NCBI GenBank assembly: GCA_001986395.2
Contig: MQVO02000036.1
Coordinates: 62,001 to 126,000 of the forward strand
DNA length: 64,000 bases
Direction of reading: 5' to 3'
Origin: Irpex lacteus
Lineage: Eukaryota > Basidiomycota > Agaricomycetes > Polyporales > Irpicaceae
This document shows positions 11,869 through 22,700 of this stretch, one piece after another (the first letter of the stretch is position 1; the number at the start of each line of letters is the position of its first letter). Made by a program: the position numbers and the translations under genes. The notes beneath the pieces are model-generated. The model did not search any database. It had not been told where the DNA came from and saw nothing but the letters and a program-made list of their open reading frames with translations.

Positions 11869-13467
11869 ATGAAACTCATCACCTCGCTTACTGGTGTCGC
11901 CTGCCTCATGGGCTTTGTCATCGCGCATGAAGGCCATGACGAGCTTCAGATGCCTCTCGAATATGTACGATACCCATATCAGGCTCACTACCCCGGTGAC
12001 AATGATGGTGATCTTCGATCAATATCCTCCATTGCAATGGTCTCTCACACCCTTTATTACGCCGCTCACAGTGACCGCTGATTCCATCTTCTCTGGTATC
12101 ACCACGTTTGCTAGATTGCCGTGGGTGCAATGCCTGGGAAAGGACAAGGACGCAACATTTGACATTGCGTTTATTGGCGCCCCTTTCGTGAGGCTATTCT
12201 TCCCGTGGTCATCGCAGCCGTACTGAATCCACCTGGTCTTTTAGGACACTGGCACATCGTACCGTCCTGGAGCCAGGTTTGGTCCTGCCGGTATTCGCGC
12301 AGGATCTCGCCGCCTCACTCTCTACGGAGGCTACAACGTGCCCCTTGAAGTAAACCCCTTCTTGTCCGGCCTGAAGCTCGTCGATTGTGGAGATATACCG
12401 GTCACTCCCTACGATAACAAGTATGCCATCAAACAAATAGAAGACGGCCACAAGTCGCTTCTCCACCGTCAGACGTTTTCTCCACTCGGTAACGACTCTG
12501 TCACTGGCAAGCCTTTGAAGAGTATCGCTGTCGACGGCAAGCATCACCCTCGCATCGTAACTCTTGGTGGTGACCACACTATTGTACTCCCTCTGCTCCG
12601 CTCTATCTACAGTGCCTACGGTGCTATCTCTGTAATTCACTTCGATTCACACCTGGATACTTGGAAACCGCAAGTCTTCGGCGGTGCACCGTCCGATCAA
12701 GCTGCAATCAACCATGGGACATATTTCTACTGGGCGAGCCAGGAGGGTCTGATCAAGAACGGATCTTCAATTGCAAGTGTCTTTTTCTTTTGGTCTTAGT
12801 GTCATTTTCTAGGCCTCTGCCTCGTTTTTGAATGCTGGTGATCCTAGTTTGTTCGTTTGATCTAGCACGGTGCCATTCGAACCACGCTCTCCGGTCCTGC
12901 AGATTACGAAAATGACGACGCGTCTGGTTTCCAACGTATCGAAGCCCGTGAGATTGATACCATTGGTACGTGTTCGGCCACGAGGCCTGCCATGCTACTT
13001 GCCACGCAGAAACTTACGTATTGGTCCATGCAGGTACTGACGGCATCATCAAGAAAATAAGAGAGACTGTGGGTGACAGACCGGTGTATTTGTCCATCGA
13101 TGTATGTTGTTTCTGCTTCTTTGTTTTAGCTTTGAAGCGCGTCACTTACAGGCCCGGTTTCGTTTAGATCGATTCAATTGACCCGGCTTTTGCTCCTGCG
13201 ACTGGCACACCCGAGACCGGTGGCTGGTCTACTCGCGAGCTTCGTACGATTCTCAGAGGATTGGACGGCCTTCACATTGTGTCCGCTGATATCGTCGAAG
13301 TCGCCCCTGCGTATGACACCAACGCTGAACTCACGACCATGGCTGCTGCCGATGTACGTATATCATGTTTCTATAACTCTCTGCATACTGAGGTTCGGAA
13401 CGATTAGGTTCTCTTCGAGGTCATCAGCGTTATGGCGAAGACGCCTCTTGGTAAAGTCGTTGATTAA
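11869..13467 (+). CDS. secreted agmatinase/arginase-family ureohydrolase
   Basis: Ureohydrolases split urea or a guanidino group from agmatine-like substrates using two manganese ions. Seven exons (11869-12007, 12072-12187, 12245-12772, 12866-12965, 13034-13101, 13168-13353, 13408-13467) give 398 residues. The N-terminus is a signal peptide ([17 protein letters not shown]), so the enzyme probably enters the secretory route. Metal-binding motifs are [14 protein letters not shown] (the usual second residue Ala is Ser), and [19 protein letters not shown], and all metal-ligand Asp/His are kept. The third intron begins with GC rather than GT (12773), because only that border keeps the frame and yields the family sequence [11 protein letters not shown]. 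The natural substrate is not certain. Agmatinase is the nearest family name. Confidence 0.88.
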
Positions 13468-13726
13468 ATTTCTTCTCACTCTATTGCGCGTTATCGTTCG
13501 AACGAATGGACTCAGTGCTTCGTAAAAACGTAGTACATGATGTGAAGTGTGAAGTATGTCTTGCAATGTATTGGGGTTCAACCCCCTCATTCCTTGAATG
13601 TTTACGTTCAGTTACACGAATCACGACACAACAGGAATGTCTACTTGATACTGTACGCTGGGACACCTGGTGTACTCATGGTCGTACGATCTGCACCTCA
13701 AGACCCTTGACGTGTCATAGGCCAGG

Positions 13727-14624
13727 CAATGAACGAGGAGTCGTGCATGAACGTCGAGGTGGAGGTTGAGGTGAGGCAAGAGCCCGCTAAGACTTCCACT
13801 GGAGAGGAACGCGGAAGGTCGCCTTCACCCCAGGAAGACGGACCACAGACTAAACGAGCCAGGGCTTCCCCGTCCGCAGAGCACTCGAATTCTAGTTTGA
13901 AGGAGGAGTCAACGGCATCACAATCCCAACACAAGTGTCTTGCACCCACTCTTAACGAAGCCACACAACGCATACTGTCAGTCAAACACTCCTTTGACGC
14001 AAATCCCGACCTCGAAGGAGCATGTGAGGTGTTCCTCACAGAAGGGTTCCGGGAGCGATGGTGTAGATGCCCAACTGTAAGCACCTCCTCCCATCCCAGG
14101 CGTTTTTACACCTAACCGCTGACCCTGACCCTCGTGGTTTCATCAATGTTATAGTGCCTCCGTCATTGGAAGCACACCCATACCTACTCGAAGAGGAAGA
14201 AACATACGAACCACCGAGGACCCCGGGCCTGACTCAGGTTTGTATTCTCCCTTTGCTACTTCCCCATCGTGGTCAACTTTGGAACTAAACATGCCCATTC
14301 TACTCTACTAGGTCTATCCCTAGAGGAACTCGGCCTACGCGCACTCCAATGTATCCCCCGCGAACGCGCCATCAACGGTATGCACGCGTTCAACGAGCTC
14401 CGGTACGTCCCACCACCACTGCAATGCTCTTCCCCTTTTCCTCCCCTCCCCTTCCATTCTCGTCGCACAGATGAAGCCGATGATGTGGCTGACTTCTTGT
14501 GTGTGTGCGTGCATGTAGGGACAGCTTATTGAAGCATCTACGCCCCGTCGCGGAGCAGAACCGGGATGTCACCGAGGCGGATGTACATGCGTTTTTTGAG
14601 GAGGCTAAGCAGGGGAAGGCGTAG
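13727..14624 (+). pseudogene. UBR7 (Mlo2-type) ubiquitin ligase, 3' half, frameshifted
   Basis: The C-terminal part of the UBR7 family: a KRARASPS linker, CLAPTLN, then VFLTEGFRERWCRC, SLEAHPYLLEEEETYEPP, LSLEELGLRALQCIPRERA, FNELR, and LLKHLRPVAEQNRDV to the stop at 14622-14624. Introns are still recognisable (donors near 14078, 14239 and 14402). Two single-base losses break the frame: after the intron ending near 14153 the expected C-L-P-S codons lack one C, and the PPEDP region lacks one G near 14215. The UBR box and PHD finger that should precede it are absent. The 5' remnant of such a gene lies at 56131-56517 on the minus strand. I read this as a disrupted pseudogene left by a rearrangement. 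Confidence 0.75.
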
Positions 14625-15629
14625 GAGGGCGGTTTCTTGGGTTGGAGACGAGTTGTATGCTAGGAAATACTGGCATCCTGTACTTTCTTGAGCTAACGAT
14701 AGTAGTTGAAGAACTGTGTGAGGGTGTGTGACGAGACGAGATGTACGCTACGAATCACAAGCATGCAGCGTGTCACTCTTGGACTCGTGTCAGCAAGGGG
14801 GGCGTCATCGAACATGCAGGACTCTATACTTGAAGTCAGTATGATTGACAAGGAACGGAGAATGGATAGTATTGCAACTTGGGTCATAAGTACATGCATG
14901 ATTACTGTCTAGACGCAACAGGAATGGCAGGGGTAGGATTGTGATTGTAGACAATAAGACGAGGAGGGTGGTGGTCAAGGATGATGATGCGGAGGCTAGT
15001 CGAGCAGGATGAGGTACGATGAGGGGGGGAGGAGAGGATGACCACTTGGAGGAAGGGGAGGGTGGTCAAGTGGAGGGTGGTGAGGAAAATGGAGGAAAGG
15101 ATGGCCCGCGGGAGGAGGAAGGAGAGAGTGGTCAAGTGGAAGAAGGGAAGGGTGGTGAGGAAAATGGAGGGAGGGATGGCCCGCGGGAGGAAGGGAAGGA
15201 GGAGGGTGGTAAATGTGGTCAACGAGTACCACCAGAGTTGTGTCGCGAGAGCCATGGCCTGGCACAGCAAGGGAGAGACATACTTACCGTGTTGCACTAT
15301 GATATGAGGGCCAGGTATGGGTAGTGTCCTTCCTGAGATGGTTCGGATGGGCGGTATGGTCAATCGGAAGTCCCAAACGTTCGTATAGTACATCTAGGAG
15401 AACGAGTGAAGATGACTCAATTATGTAGATGTCGTCGATGTCGGTGTACGGTGCTGCGGGTGAAACCGGGATGAGAAAGAGATGTAAGTGAAAATGGCTC
15501 GAGAGAGGAAGAACAACGTCTACAGACCTTATGAAAATGTGCGACGTTGAATGAGGGCAGTCCAGCGGCCACGAGGGGTAGGGAGAGCTCTGGCCGACGT
15601 CGAGGGAGACATACGTGGCGAGGAGGAGG
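14625..15629. other. intergenic with G-rich low-complexity tract
   Basis: No gene was supported. It contains the imperfect repeat listed at 15019-15215. Long open frames on both strands here are a product of the biased composition. Confidence 0.4.
15019..15215. repeat. imperfect GA-rich tandem repeat
   Basis: Two and a half copies of a unit of roughly 80 bases built from GGTCAAGTGGA, GGTGAGGAAAATGGAGG and GGATGGCCCGCGGGAGGA. The plus strand is strongly purine-rich and can be read as an acidic Gly/Glu open frame, but no start, splice or family evidence makes it a gene. Confidence 0.7.
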
Positions 15630-15973
15630 TGGTGGACGGCGAGGAGATGGGGTCCGATGTCGACGAAAACGACGAGGAAACCTCGTTTCTCGGTCCTCTG
15701 ACAGCCTCTGAGCCTTTCGGCATCGTCTGAGGTCAATTCGGACCTCGAACAAGGGGTGGATAGAGATCTGGAGAGGTCGATGAGCCAATGGCCATGGTGG
15801 GTTGAGAGCAAAATAGGGAAGAGCGCACGCGCTTCTTATAAGTTTTGAAGGGGAGCCAGAAAAGGAAGGTCGACATATTCGACGCCGTCTTGCAGGTGGC
15901 CACATGGTGAAAAATATAAAAATATTCGTGTAAATGGAGAAGAAATATTCTGGTCGATAGCCAAAGTTCTTGT

Positions 15974-16153
15974 ATGAGACTGTGCAAAGTAGCAGTGAGA
16001 AACGCACTGAAAGCTAGAGCCCTTGCTCGGCTAACTGTAACGCCTTGTACGGCAGAAGATGTGCTCTTTTCGTCACAATTGATCGGACAACAGTTGTTGG
16101 TCCATGTTGGATCCCGCCACGTCGATGCTGTTCAAGTTGCTCGTCGAGGATGA
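15974..16153 (+). CDS. conserved 59-codon leader open frame upstream of X1
   Basis: It encodes 59 residues beginning MRLCKVAV and containing TAEDVLFSSQLIGQQLLVHVGSRHV. The inverted copy (59977-60180) keeps the same frame and stop. I count about five base differences across the open frame, three of them silent. It lies about 740 bases upstream of the X1 start codon. It could be a small gene of its own, an upstream open frame in a long X1 leader, or merely conserved non-coding DNA. Its length is too short to judge selection. No family was recognised. Confidence 0.35.
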   Translation: MRLCKVAVRNALKARALARLTVTPCTAEDVLFSSQLIGQQLLVHVGSRHVDAVQVARRG

Positions 16154-16890
16154 AAGTCGTCCAAATGGACGAAGGAAGAGATGGAAGATGCGGAAACGCC
16201 TCTGATACACCAAATGGACGTCGTGTAAGTGCATTTGCTACCGATACTGGCTGAGAAACTCACTGTACGCCCGATTTTAGCTGCTTTTTCTTCTACAGAT
16301 CGTCTTCCGTGGTGGTGGTTCCGAGGTAACTTCCAGAGACCATGCCAATCGATTGGCAGTGCTTGCCTGTTGCGATATTTGACGCGCGTGCTATTCGTTC
16401 TCCTGGTAAGTTACTATCTGGTCTTCGCACCGAATTCGCTGTCTAATAAACTCTTGGACTAAGCTGGGCGACAAGGAAGCGATTGTATGATATAGTATGG
16501 CTGTTGGTGTTGCAGTATAAATGTTGCATGAGCTCGTAGTGCACGAGGCAAGTGTGTTCATCGGGGATCGAACCTGCGACGATGCCGGCGGAGCGGCGAG
16601 AAGCGCCCAAATATCTGAACTTTGGCGGCCGCCTCCCTCTGTCACCAAATACCACTCTCCTTTGTGCGCTGTCCTCCTTGGGCTGGCGCGTTGCAGGGCT
16701 CCAGCTACTGCAGTCATCAATTCCACATTTTAACACTACTACTCCCCTCATCTACGCCGTCTCCCTCTACGGCCACGACGACCTCGGTGGCCAAGCTTCT
16801 TGCGTTTCAGGCTTCTGTATCTGCGGCCACCTGTGCTATCTTCCCTTGGCACAAAATTCTCTCTCCGTTCCCCTTTTTCTAACAGTCACA

Positions 16891-18533
16891 ATGGCTCGAT
16901 CTGACAAGGGTGCTCAATTCTCTGACGCACGCAACTTCACTAAGTTCAACGACCTCCGTCATCGCACGACCGGGGCGCAAATGGGAATGCATCCCAATCC
17001 GCCCCCGTCTCCTCCGGCACGACCTAGAGCTTCTACCAGGGCAACTCGTAGGAAAAGCCGCTGCGCTGGAAGGCAGCAGCAACATGGTCATACATCGCTA
17101 CAGGTACGGTCTCGTCGACTGTGACACCTCAACAGCCTCTGACTCCAATTCACCACCGTTGTTCACAGACGGGCGCGCTCCCTCCTGCTATTAGTCCAGC
17201 ACCGCCTGCGCCCCTCTTCGGCCACCCAACACAGGCTCAGCCATACACCCTGGCCACTATTCCCACGGCCCAACCTCAGCCTCAGCACACCAATGGCCAC
17301 ATCGCTCATGCGCATCACGTGGCTCCACCGACGGCGAACGCCAGCAGAATTCTTCAAAGCCATGATGCGCAGATGGCCGATGGTGTGCATGGCCAGCCAC
17401 CTGTCCAGTTGCCGGTGGCCACTGGCAGTAGAGGTAGTTCGTGCTCGATTCATGTGCACCGTTCTGCAAGTCCAGCCAATCAGCTCTCGGCTACCGAGCC
17501 TCGTGCTCACTCCGTACCTCCCGCTTCCACCTCCAAGGGTAAGGGAAACCCAGGAGCGGACTCGGATTCGGATATACTTGGCTGTGATGATTCGTGGTTT
17601 GTAAACTTGGTCCAGGAGACTGCCGCCTACCTGGCCCAGGCCAATGTCGGGCAGTCTACCCTTGCAGGTGAAGCGGGTACAACGCCCGATGGCCCAGCAG
17701 CCACTGTAGCTGCCGCTACCACACCTACTCCCATCGAGTCCGAGTCCTTCATCGCCGCATTGATTGAAGCGGCGCAAATGACTGCCAGCGGCACACGGGT
17801 TGAAGAGCCTCTAGCTCAGCCAACGAATGGAACCACCACGGCCGAAGCTGCAGTGCAGCCTGCCATCAGGTCTCGTGTCCGTCCTCGTGAAGACGACGAC
17901 GGCGAGCCTGAAGGAGAAGGCGAGCCATTGGCCAAGCGGGTGAAGTTAACTGCTCTCATGAACTCCGAGAACGTCCAGGAGGACGCGTCAAACAAGACTG
18001 GCAGGCCAGTATCTCAGGCCCTGAACAAGGCCTCCGGCACCGCTGAGGCCTCCATCGTGCCTTCACAGCCCGTTACGGCCGCTATGGAGATGAACATCAA
18101 CGCTGACTCTGAGAAGAACATTGATGCAAAGGCTGGCGCTACTGCTGTCGCAAAGGATCACACCGGAGACAGTACCGAGAAAGCTGCTACTAAGGACAAG
18201 TCTGAGAAAGTCGTATCTCCTACCACTGTCACTCCAGAGGCGAAGTCCAAGGTGGATGTGCCTGCAGTTAAGACCGACGACACCGCGAAGGCCGGCGCCG
18301 AGAAGTCGAACGTCGCGAGCACTGATGTTCCCTCTGACAAGGCTGTCAACAAACCTGCCTCTGCGCTAGCGCAGTCACTCGAGATGACTCTTGCCGTGGT
18401 TGTAATGGCCACAGACGTTGGTGATGTAAGCGACAAGGACGACAACTTAGACGACCTCCTCCGTGTCGATTTAGATGTCTTTAAGTCCGACTTCGATGTT
18501 GTTCCGGGCAAGGATAAGACACCTCGCAAGTAA
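16891..18533 (+). CDS. orphan low-complexity, nuclear-type protein X1
   Basis: Two exons, 16891-17103 and 17169-18533, give 525 residues. Exon 1 begins MARSDKGAQFSD and is Pro/Arg-rich. Exon 2 is rich in Ala, Pro, Thr and Ser, then acidic, with a basic patch LAKRVKLT (about residue 325) that resembles a nuclear localisation signal, and ends DKTPRK. The paralogue X2 (57214-59255, minus) shares the block RSRVR.RED(D), AKRVKLT, RPVSQA, DSEKKIDAK and the C-terminal TPRK. The middle part is diverged. No domain was recognised. A role in the nucleus is inferred from composition only. The start ATG follows a CT-rich leader and is in the same place relative to the block as in X2. Confidence 0.7.
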
Positions 18534-19742
18534 TCTGGTGAGTTCTCGCTCGCAGCTGAACAGCAATTAAGTTGTAAGTTTTCATCGTCTCTCTGGGTGC
18601 TACTGTCGATGCTGACGTCCAATTGACTTCGTAGGCTTCTCGAAATATTGGCTATCTCGAGAACCTATGTCGCGCTCTCACCCTCTGCCTCTTGCATAAA
18701 GGCAGAGCAGACGGACACACGAACATTCCTTTATGACTATCACTTATGACCATTACGCTCATTTGTATCGCTAACTATGACTTCCCTTTCTCTCTCGTTC
18801 ATCTCATTCTGATTTGGGGCTCGGATTTACTCATTCACTGACTCAGGCTCTGAAGGAGCACACATCATCAGCATCTGCATCTATCGCTCTGAAGGAGCGA
18901 CACCATCATCATCACCATGCATAGCATTTTCGTCTCACTGCTGTAATAGATAATTGTCCCATGTATCTCTCTTCTTCTTCTCCCTATTACTAGGTAGTAG
19001 TATTAGTGCCTACTAGTGGTACCTATACTGCTTGTTTTCTATCCTGTTATCTGCTCCATTTATTTCTATACTTTGCTTCGTATTTGTTGAATAAAACGGG
19101 ATTCTGTCCCACTAAAACCAAAACCCTCGCTTATTGTGACGCCGGCCCGCCGATGTTGAATAATCACTTACCGGGGCCAGGCAATTCAGGTCGCGATCGT
19201 ATTTTCTTGCGCACCCCAGTGAGCTCATCAACCGTGACCAGGCATAATCATTTTTGGGACACCTTGCTGGCACTCTGCGGTCCATGACACCGCATGAGGC
19301 CCAGATATTTGAGTGTAATGGTATTCGTCAGAACCTTCGAAAGTCCGCGCCGCCCTGGGTTGACCGTACAATCAGCTCGGAAAATCAATGTATATGTTGA
19401 AGCTGGTCACCTTATCAGAGTCATTGACGTTCATCACGGAGTAATACATCTGCAGTAAGGTAGGTTCAAGTCGAAGCCTGCCTATCGGCTCACTGAGGAC
19501 CAAAACGAGATCTGTACATTCTTCGAGAGCTTAACGTTTTCCACGAGAAGGATCAGGTATCCTGCGACGTATCGATGGTATTGATGGGTATGATACAAAA
19601 TGCGGGACATACAGACATTGTACAAGTGGCGTGTGATGAGGGAGTGACGTGTAGCAGAGCATGCAGGGACGGATAGCGATTACAGAATTATCCTAAACAA
19701 AACTTGGGCGAACGTGGATCACCGTAAACAGAGTAAGTTCTA
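18534..19742. other. X1 3' untranslated region, then nothing recognised
   Basis: The X1 3' region carries two copies of CTCTGAAGGAG (near 18848 and 18887), also found twice in the X2 3' region, and a polyadenylation-type GAATAAAACGGGA at about 19089. From about 19120 to the POL2 stop codon there is no supported feature. Confidence 0.45.
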
Positions 19743-22700
19743 TCACCAGCTGTTGAGCATGATCTCGGCGCATTCCTATATACCGTCGCATTGTTAGAAA
19801 GTATATCCTCTCAAAAACACGACACATACCTTGAGGCGACGTAGACTATGAACGCGAGAAACGTTCACCATCGTCCTCAACCTCCGTCGAATATCAGCCT
19901 TGCTGATGGTCAACTGATAGTTGCCGGAACATTGGCAGTGCTTTGAGACGTTGTCCGACTGAATTTGCTTGCACTTGGTGCACCGCAAGTCTTGCTGAGC
20001 GAATCGGCGTTCAAGCTCAAACACCATTTCGATGAGGGAGAATTCGATCATGTCACGATCATATTCTCCGCCGCACGCCGCACATATCCACCGAGTAACT
20101 CGTTCGCGGTCCCTTCGACGGTCGTTGGCCTCGTCCTGGCCGGAAAGCTCTGGGTCTCGACAGAAATCGAAATCACGTAGGCTATCACAGTGACGGCAAG
20201 GCACATTTGAGAGCTTGAGGGTTTCGCATGGATTTTGGAAGGTTGCCTCCGTAGCAAACTCTTTGACACCGACAAGGTCCAGTAGGTTTCGTTTCAGAAG
20301 CCCTACTTCGATTTGATGTTCCCTGGATAGACTGAACACCGCGCAGATAAACTTGACGAATTCTAGTTTGGGGTTTGTCAGGTGCAGATGTGAGCCAGGG
20401 AGTACGGGGAATTGCCAAGTCGCGAGAACTTCTTCGTCCATTACGGCCTCTCGATGTCGACTAATCACGTCTCCGACCATCTTCAGCATCTTTCGCGTCA
20501 GGCGACGGGATACAAATTCGCGGCTGGCCTCGAGCTCTTTTGCCTTGCCAATGTCTCGTTGCGTTGCATCGGGCATGCCGTTCTCGATAACCCTGAGGGG
20601 GCCACGGGAGCCTGCATTGCTCTTCTGACGGACGCGGAACATTTCAACGAGGAAGTATTTGACCGCGGAACGGAAATCTCGTTGTATAGCCGGTGGTAAG
20701 AACGACTCGATATTCCAGCGCATCTCGAGGGTGAGCTCTTCTGGCGCTTCAACTGCGAGAGGGTCTTCGCAGACAATGCCACCAAGGTTCGCCGGGTCCA
20801 TGAAAAGGAGGAAGTCGTAGAATCGCTCCGTACGCAGATAAACGTGTTGGAATAGCTCGTGGGAGGTGACTGCGGTGTTAACGTACGTTGCGTACGCGTG
20901 TGCGGTCCCAGGAGGTTTAGAAGTGACCAAGAGAATCCTGCTCAGGTCTGCATACACGACCTGCGAACCGAGACGCTTGAACTCCGCAAGCATCTGGATG
21001 AAGGTCTTCCGCATCAGGCCGTGGACAAAGCGATGAATACTAGGCTCGTAGAGACTGGAGGCGGTGGAGCTGATCCACCGCCAGAAGTGGTCTACCGCTG
21101 TCGAGGCAGGACTTTCAGTGTTCCCTTGAATCTTGTCCAGCAACCACGTCTTGACCATGCTCCGAAGGATGCTGAAGGTAACGGGAGAAACGTAGGATTC
21201 ACCCAAGCTCAGGTTCTTCTGGTTGTTATCGCCTGCGTACTGTTCCAGAGTATGGGACGAATCAAACGCAGTAGCACCTCCACTACCCTCGAGCTCGTTG
21301 ACAAGGACAGAATGCAAGACGGCGTTGACAGCTAGATTGCGAACGGTGATCTCCAGAGAAACGTTGGCGTAGCATCCAGGCGACATGAACTCCGTCTTGG
21401 GTAGCTCGTCGAACCGTAGATCATCCTCAACTCCTCCGAGATCGGGGCGGTCTCCTGGTGACCACCAAAGGATGATGTCCTGAGCTGTCAGCCTCCGTGC
21501 GAACTCGATATCGGAAAGGAGCAGTGGCTGGTCCCCGTCAATATGCCCGATAGGGACGTCGTAGTAATCAGCAAGCGCAGTCGTACGGTCCAGCCAGGTG
21601 CCAAAGACAAGATAACGAGAAAGCAGCTTATCGGCGGCCTCTTTCTGCCAGACCAAGTCGAACAGCGTATGGGGCGTCTTCGCCTTGGGAAGTGAAAGGA
21701 CAGGGAATTTCGAAAGCTTCTTGACCTCGCTATCAAAGTAGCTCTGCTCCTTGATCGATGAGATGATCACCGTGAAGCCTTGGTTCTCCAGGAATCCCAG
21801 CTCTTTAGAGATCGCCCTGAGAGCGCGTTTATCGTCTTGGTGGTAAGAAGTCGTGAAGTCGAGCTGCGAGGGATACGTGAAGGAATTGCCGAGCGCGCCG
21901 TTACTGGACCTCTGCTGCAGTAGATCAACGTACTTTTCCTGCAGACGCGGGATAGCCTGGCGGTGCGTGGCGGGGTCGACAATGTGCAGCCGTACAGGTC
22001 CGGAGGGTACGAAAAGCGCGAAGACATGCACGTTTGCTTGGGAGGTCATGGCGTGGTATAGGAAAACATATTTCCCCGACCTTCCCTGATCCAGGTACTT
22101 CTGTCGAGTGGATGGTCCAGCTCGGTCCAGCTGATGCAGGTCGATTCCAATGTTCTCCGCACGGTTGAGCGTCAAGCCACTAATGTCCGTCGCACACGTC
22201 TTTCCTAGACGCAGAAGTGCACGAACGACAAGCGGTATCTAAACCAAATAATCAGTTTGAGACGTAGCCATATAAAGAGTAGCTACGCACCTGAAGCTCG
22301 AACACTCCATCCACAATCGGATCATTCGTAAGGTCGATAAAGTGCTGTTGTCCCTCCAGGTACAGCTCCTCCCTCACCGTAAGCTTATACAAATTCACAC
22401 ACGGCTTATCCCTCGGCAAACTCTTCACCACCTTCTCGCACTTATACGTGTCCGTCCTAAACCGATCGCTCTTCGGCGGCACCCTCAGATGAATGTAGAA
22501 TTCTCTCGGAATGCGCAGCGGGACACAAACGAGTCGGGTGTCAGCAGAGATCCACAGGTTGAACGTCCCCGGCTTTTTCGTAGGTCGAATCTGCACGATA
22601 TCCCAGCGCCCGGTCGCGACACGAGTCGAACCCGCCACGCCGCGGAAGATCTCAGGGACAGAGTCAGCGACGTCCATACCCAGTTTCGCGGCTCGGCTGT

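Larger units (their letters stand above)
15630..19120 (+). repeat. inverted duplication block 1 (gene X1 region)
   Basis: This 3.5-kb block is homologous in reverse orientation to 56546-60490. The order is the same in both: start of a short divergent open frame (MPKGS..., ending SSSFSSTSDPISSP), an AT-rich promoter, a 59-codon leader open frame, a spliced orphan gene, and a shared 3' end with a polyadenylation signal at GAATAAAACGGGA. Identity is very high in the leader region and low in the coding body. Confidence 0.85.

Noticed and set aside
13560..13590. GGGGTTCAACCCC hairpin resembling a tRNA T arm
   Set aside because: No matching acceptor or anticodon arm within 100 bases.
15019..15324. 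Acidic Gly/Glu open frame of 101 codons
   Set aside because: Explained by the GA-rich tandem repeat; no splice or family evidence.
16558..16600. GGTTCGATCCC-type box B motif, possible tRNA or SINE
   Set aside because: No acceptor stem or anticodon arm can be folded around it, there is no box A, and the inverted copy near 59560 has lost the motif.
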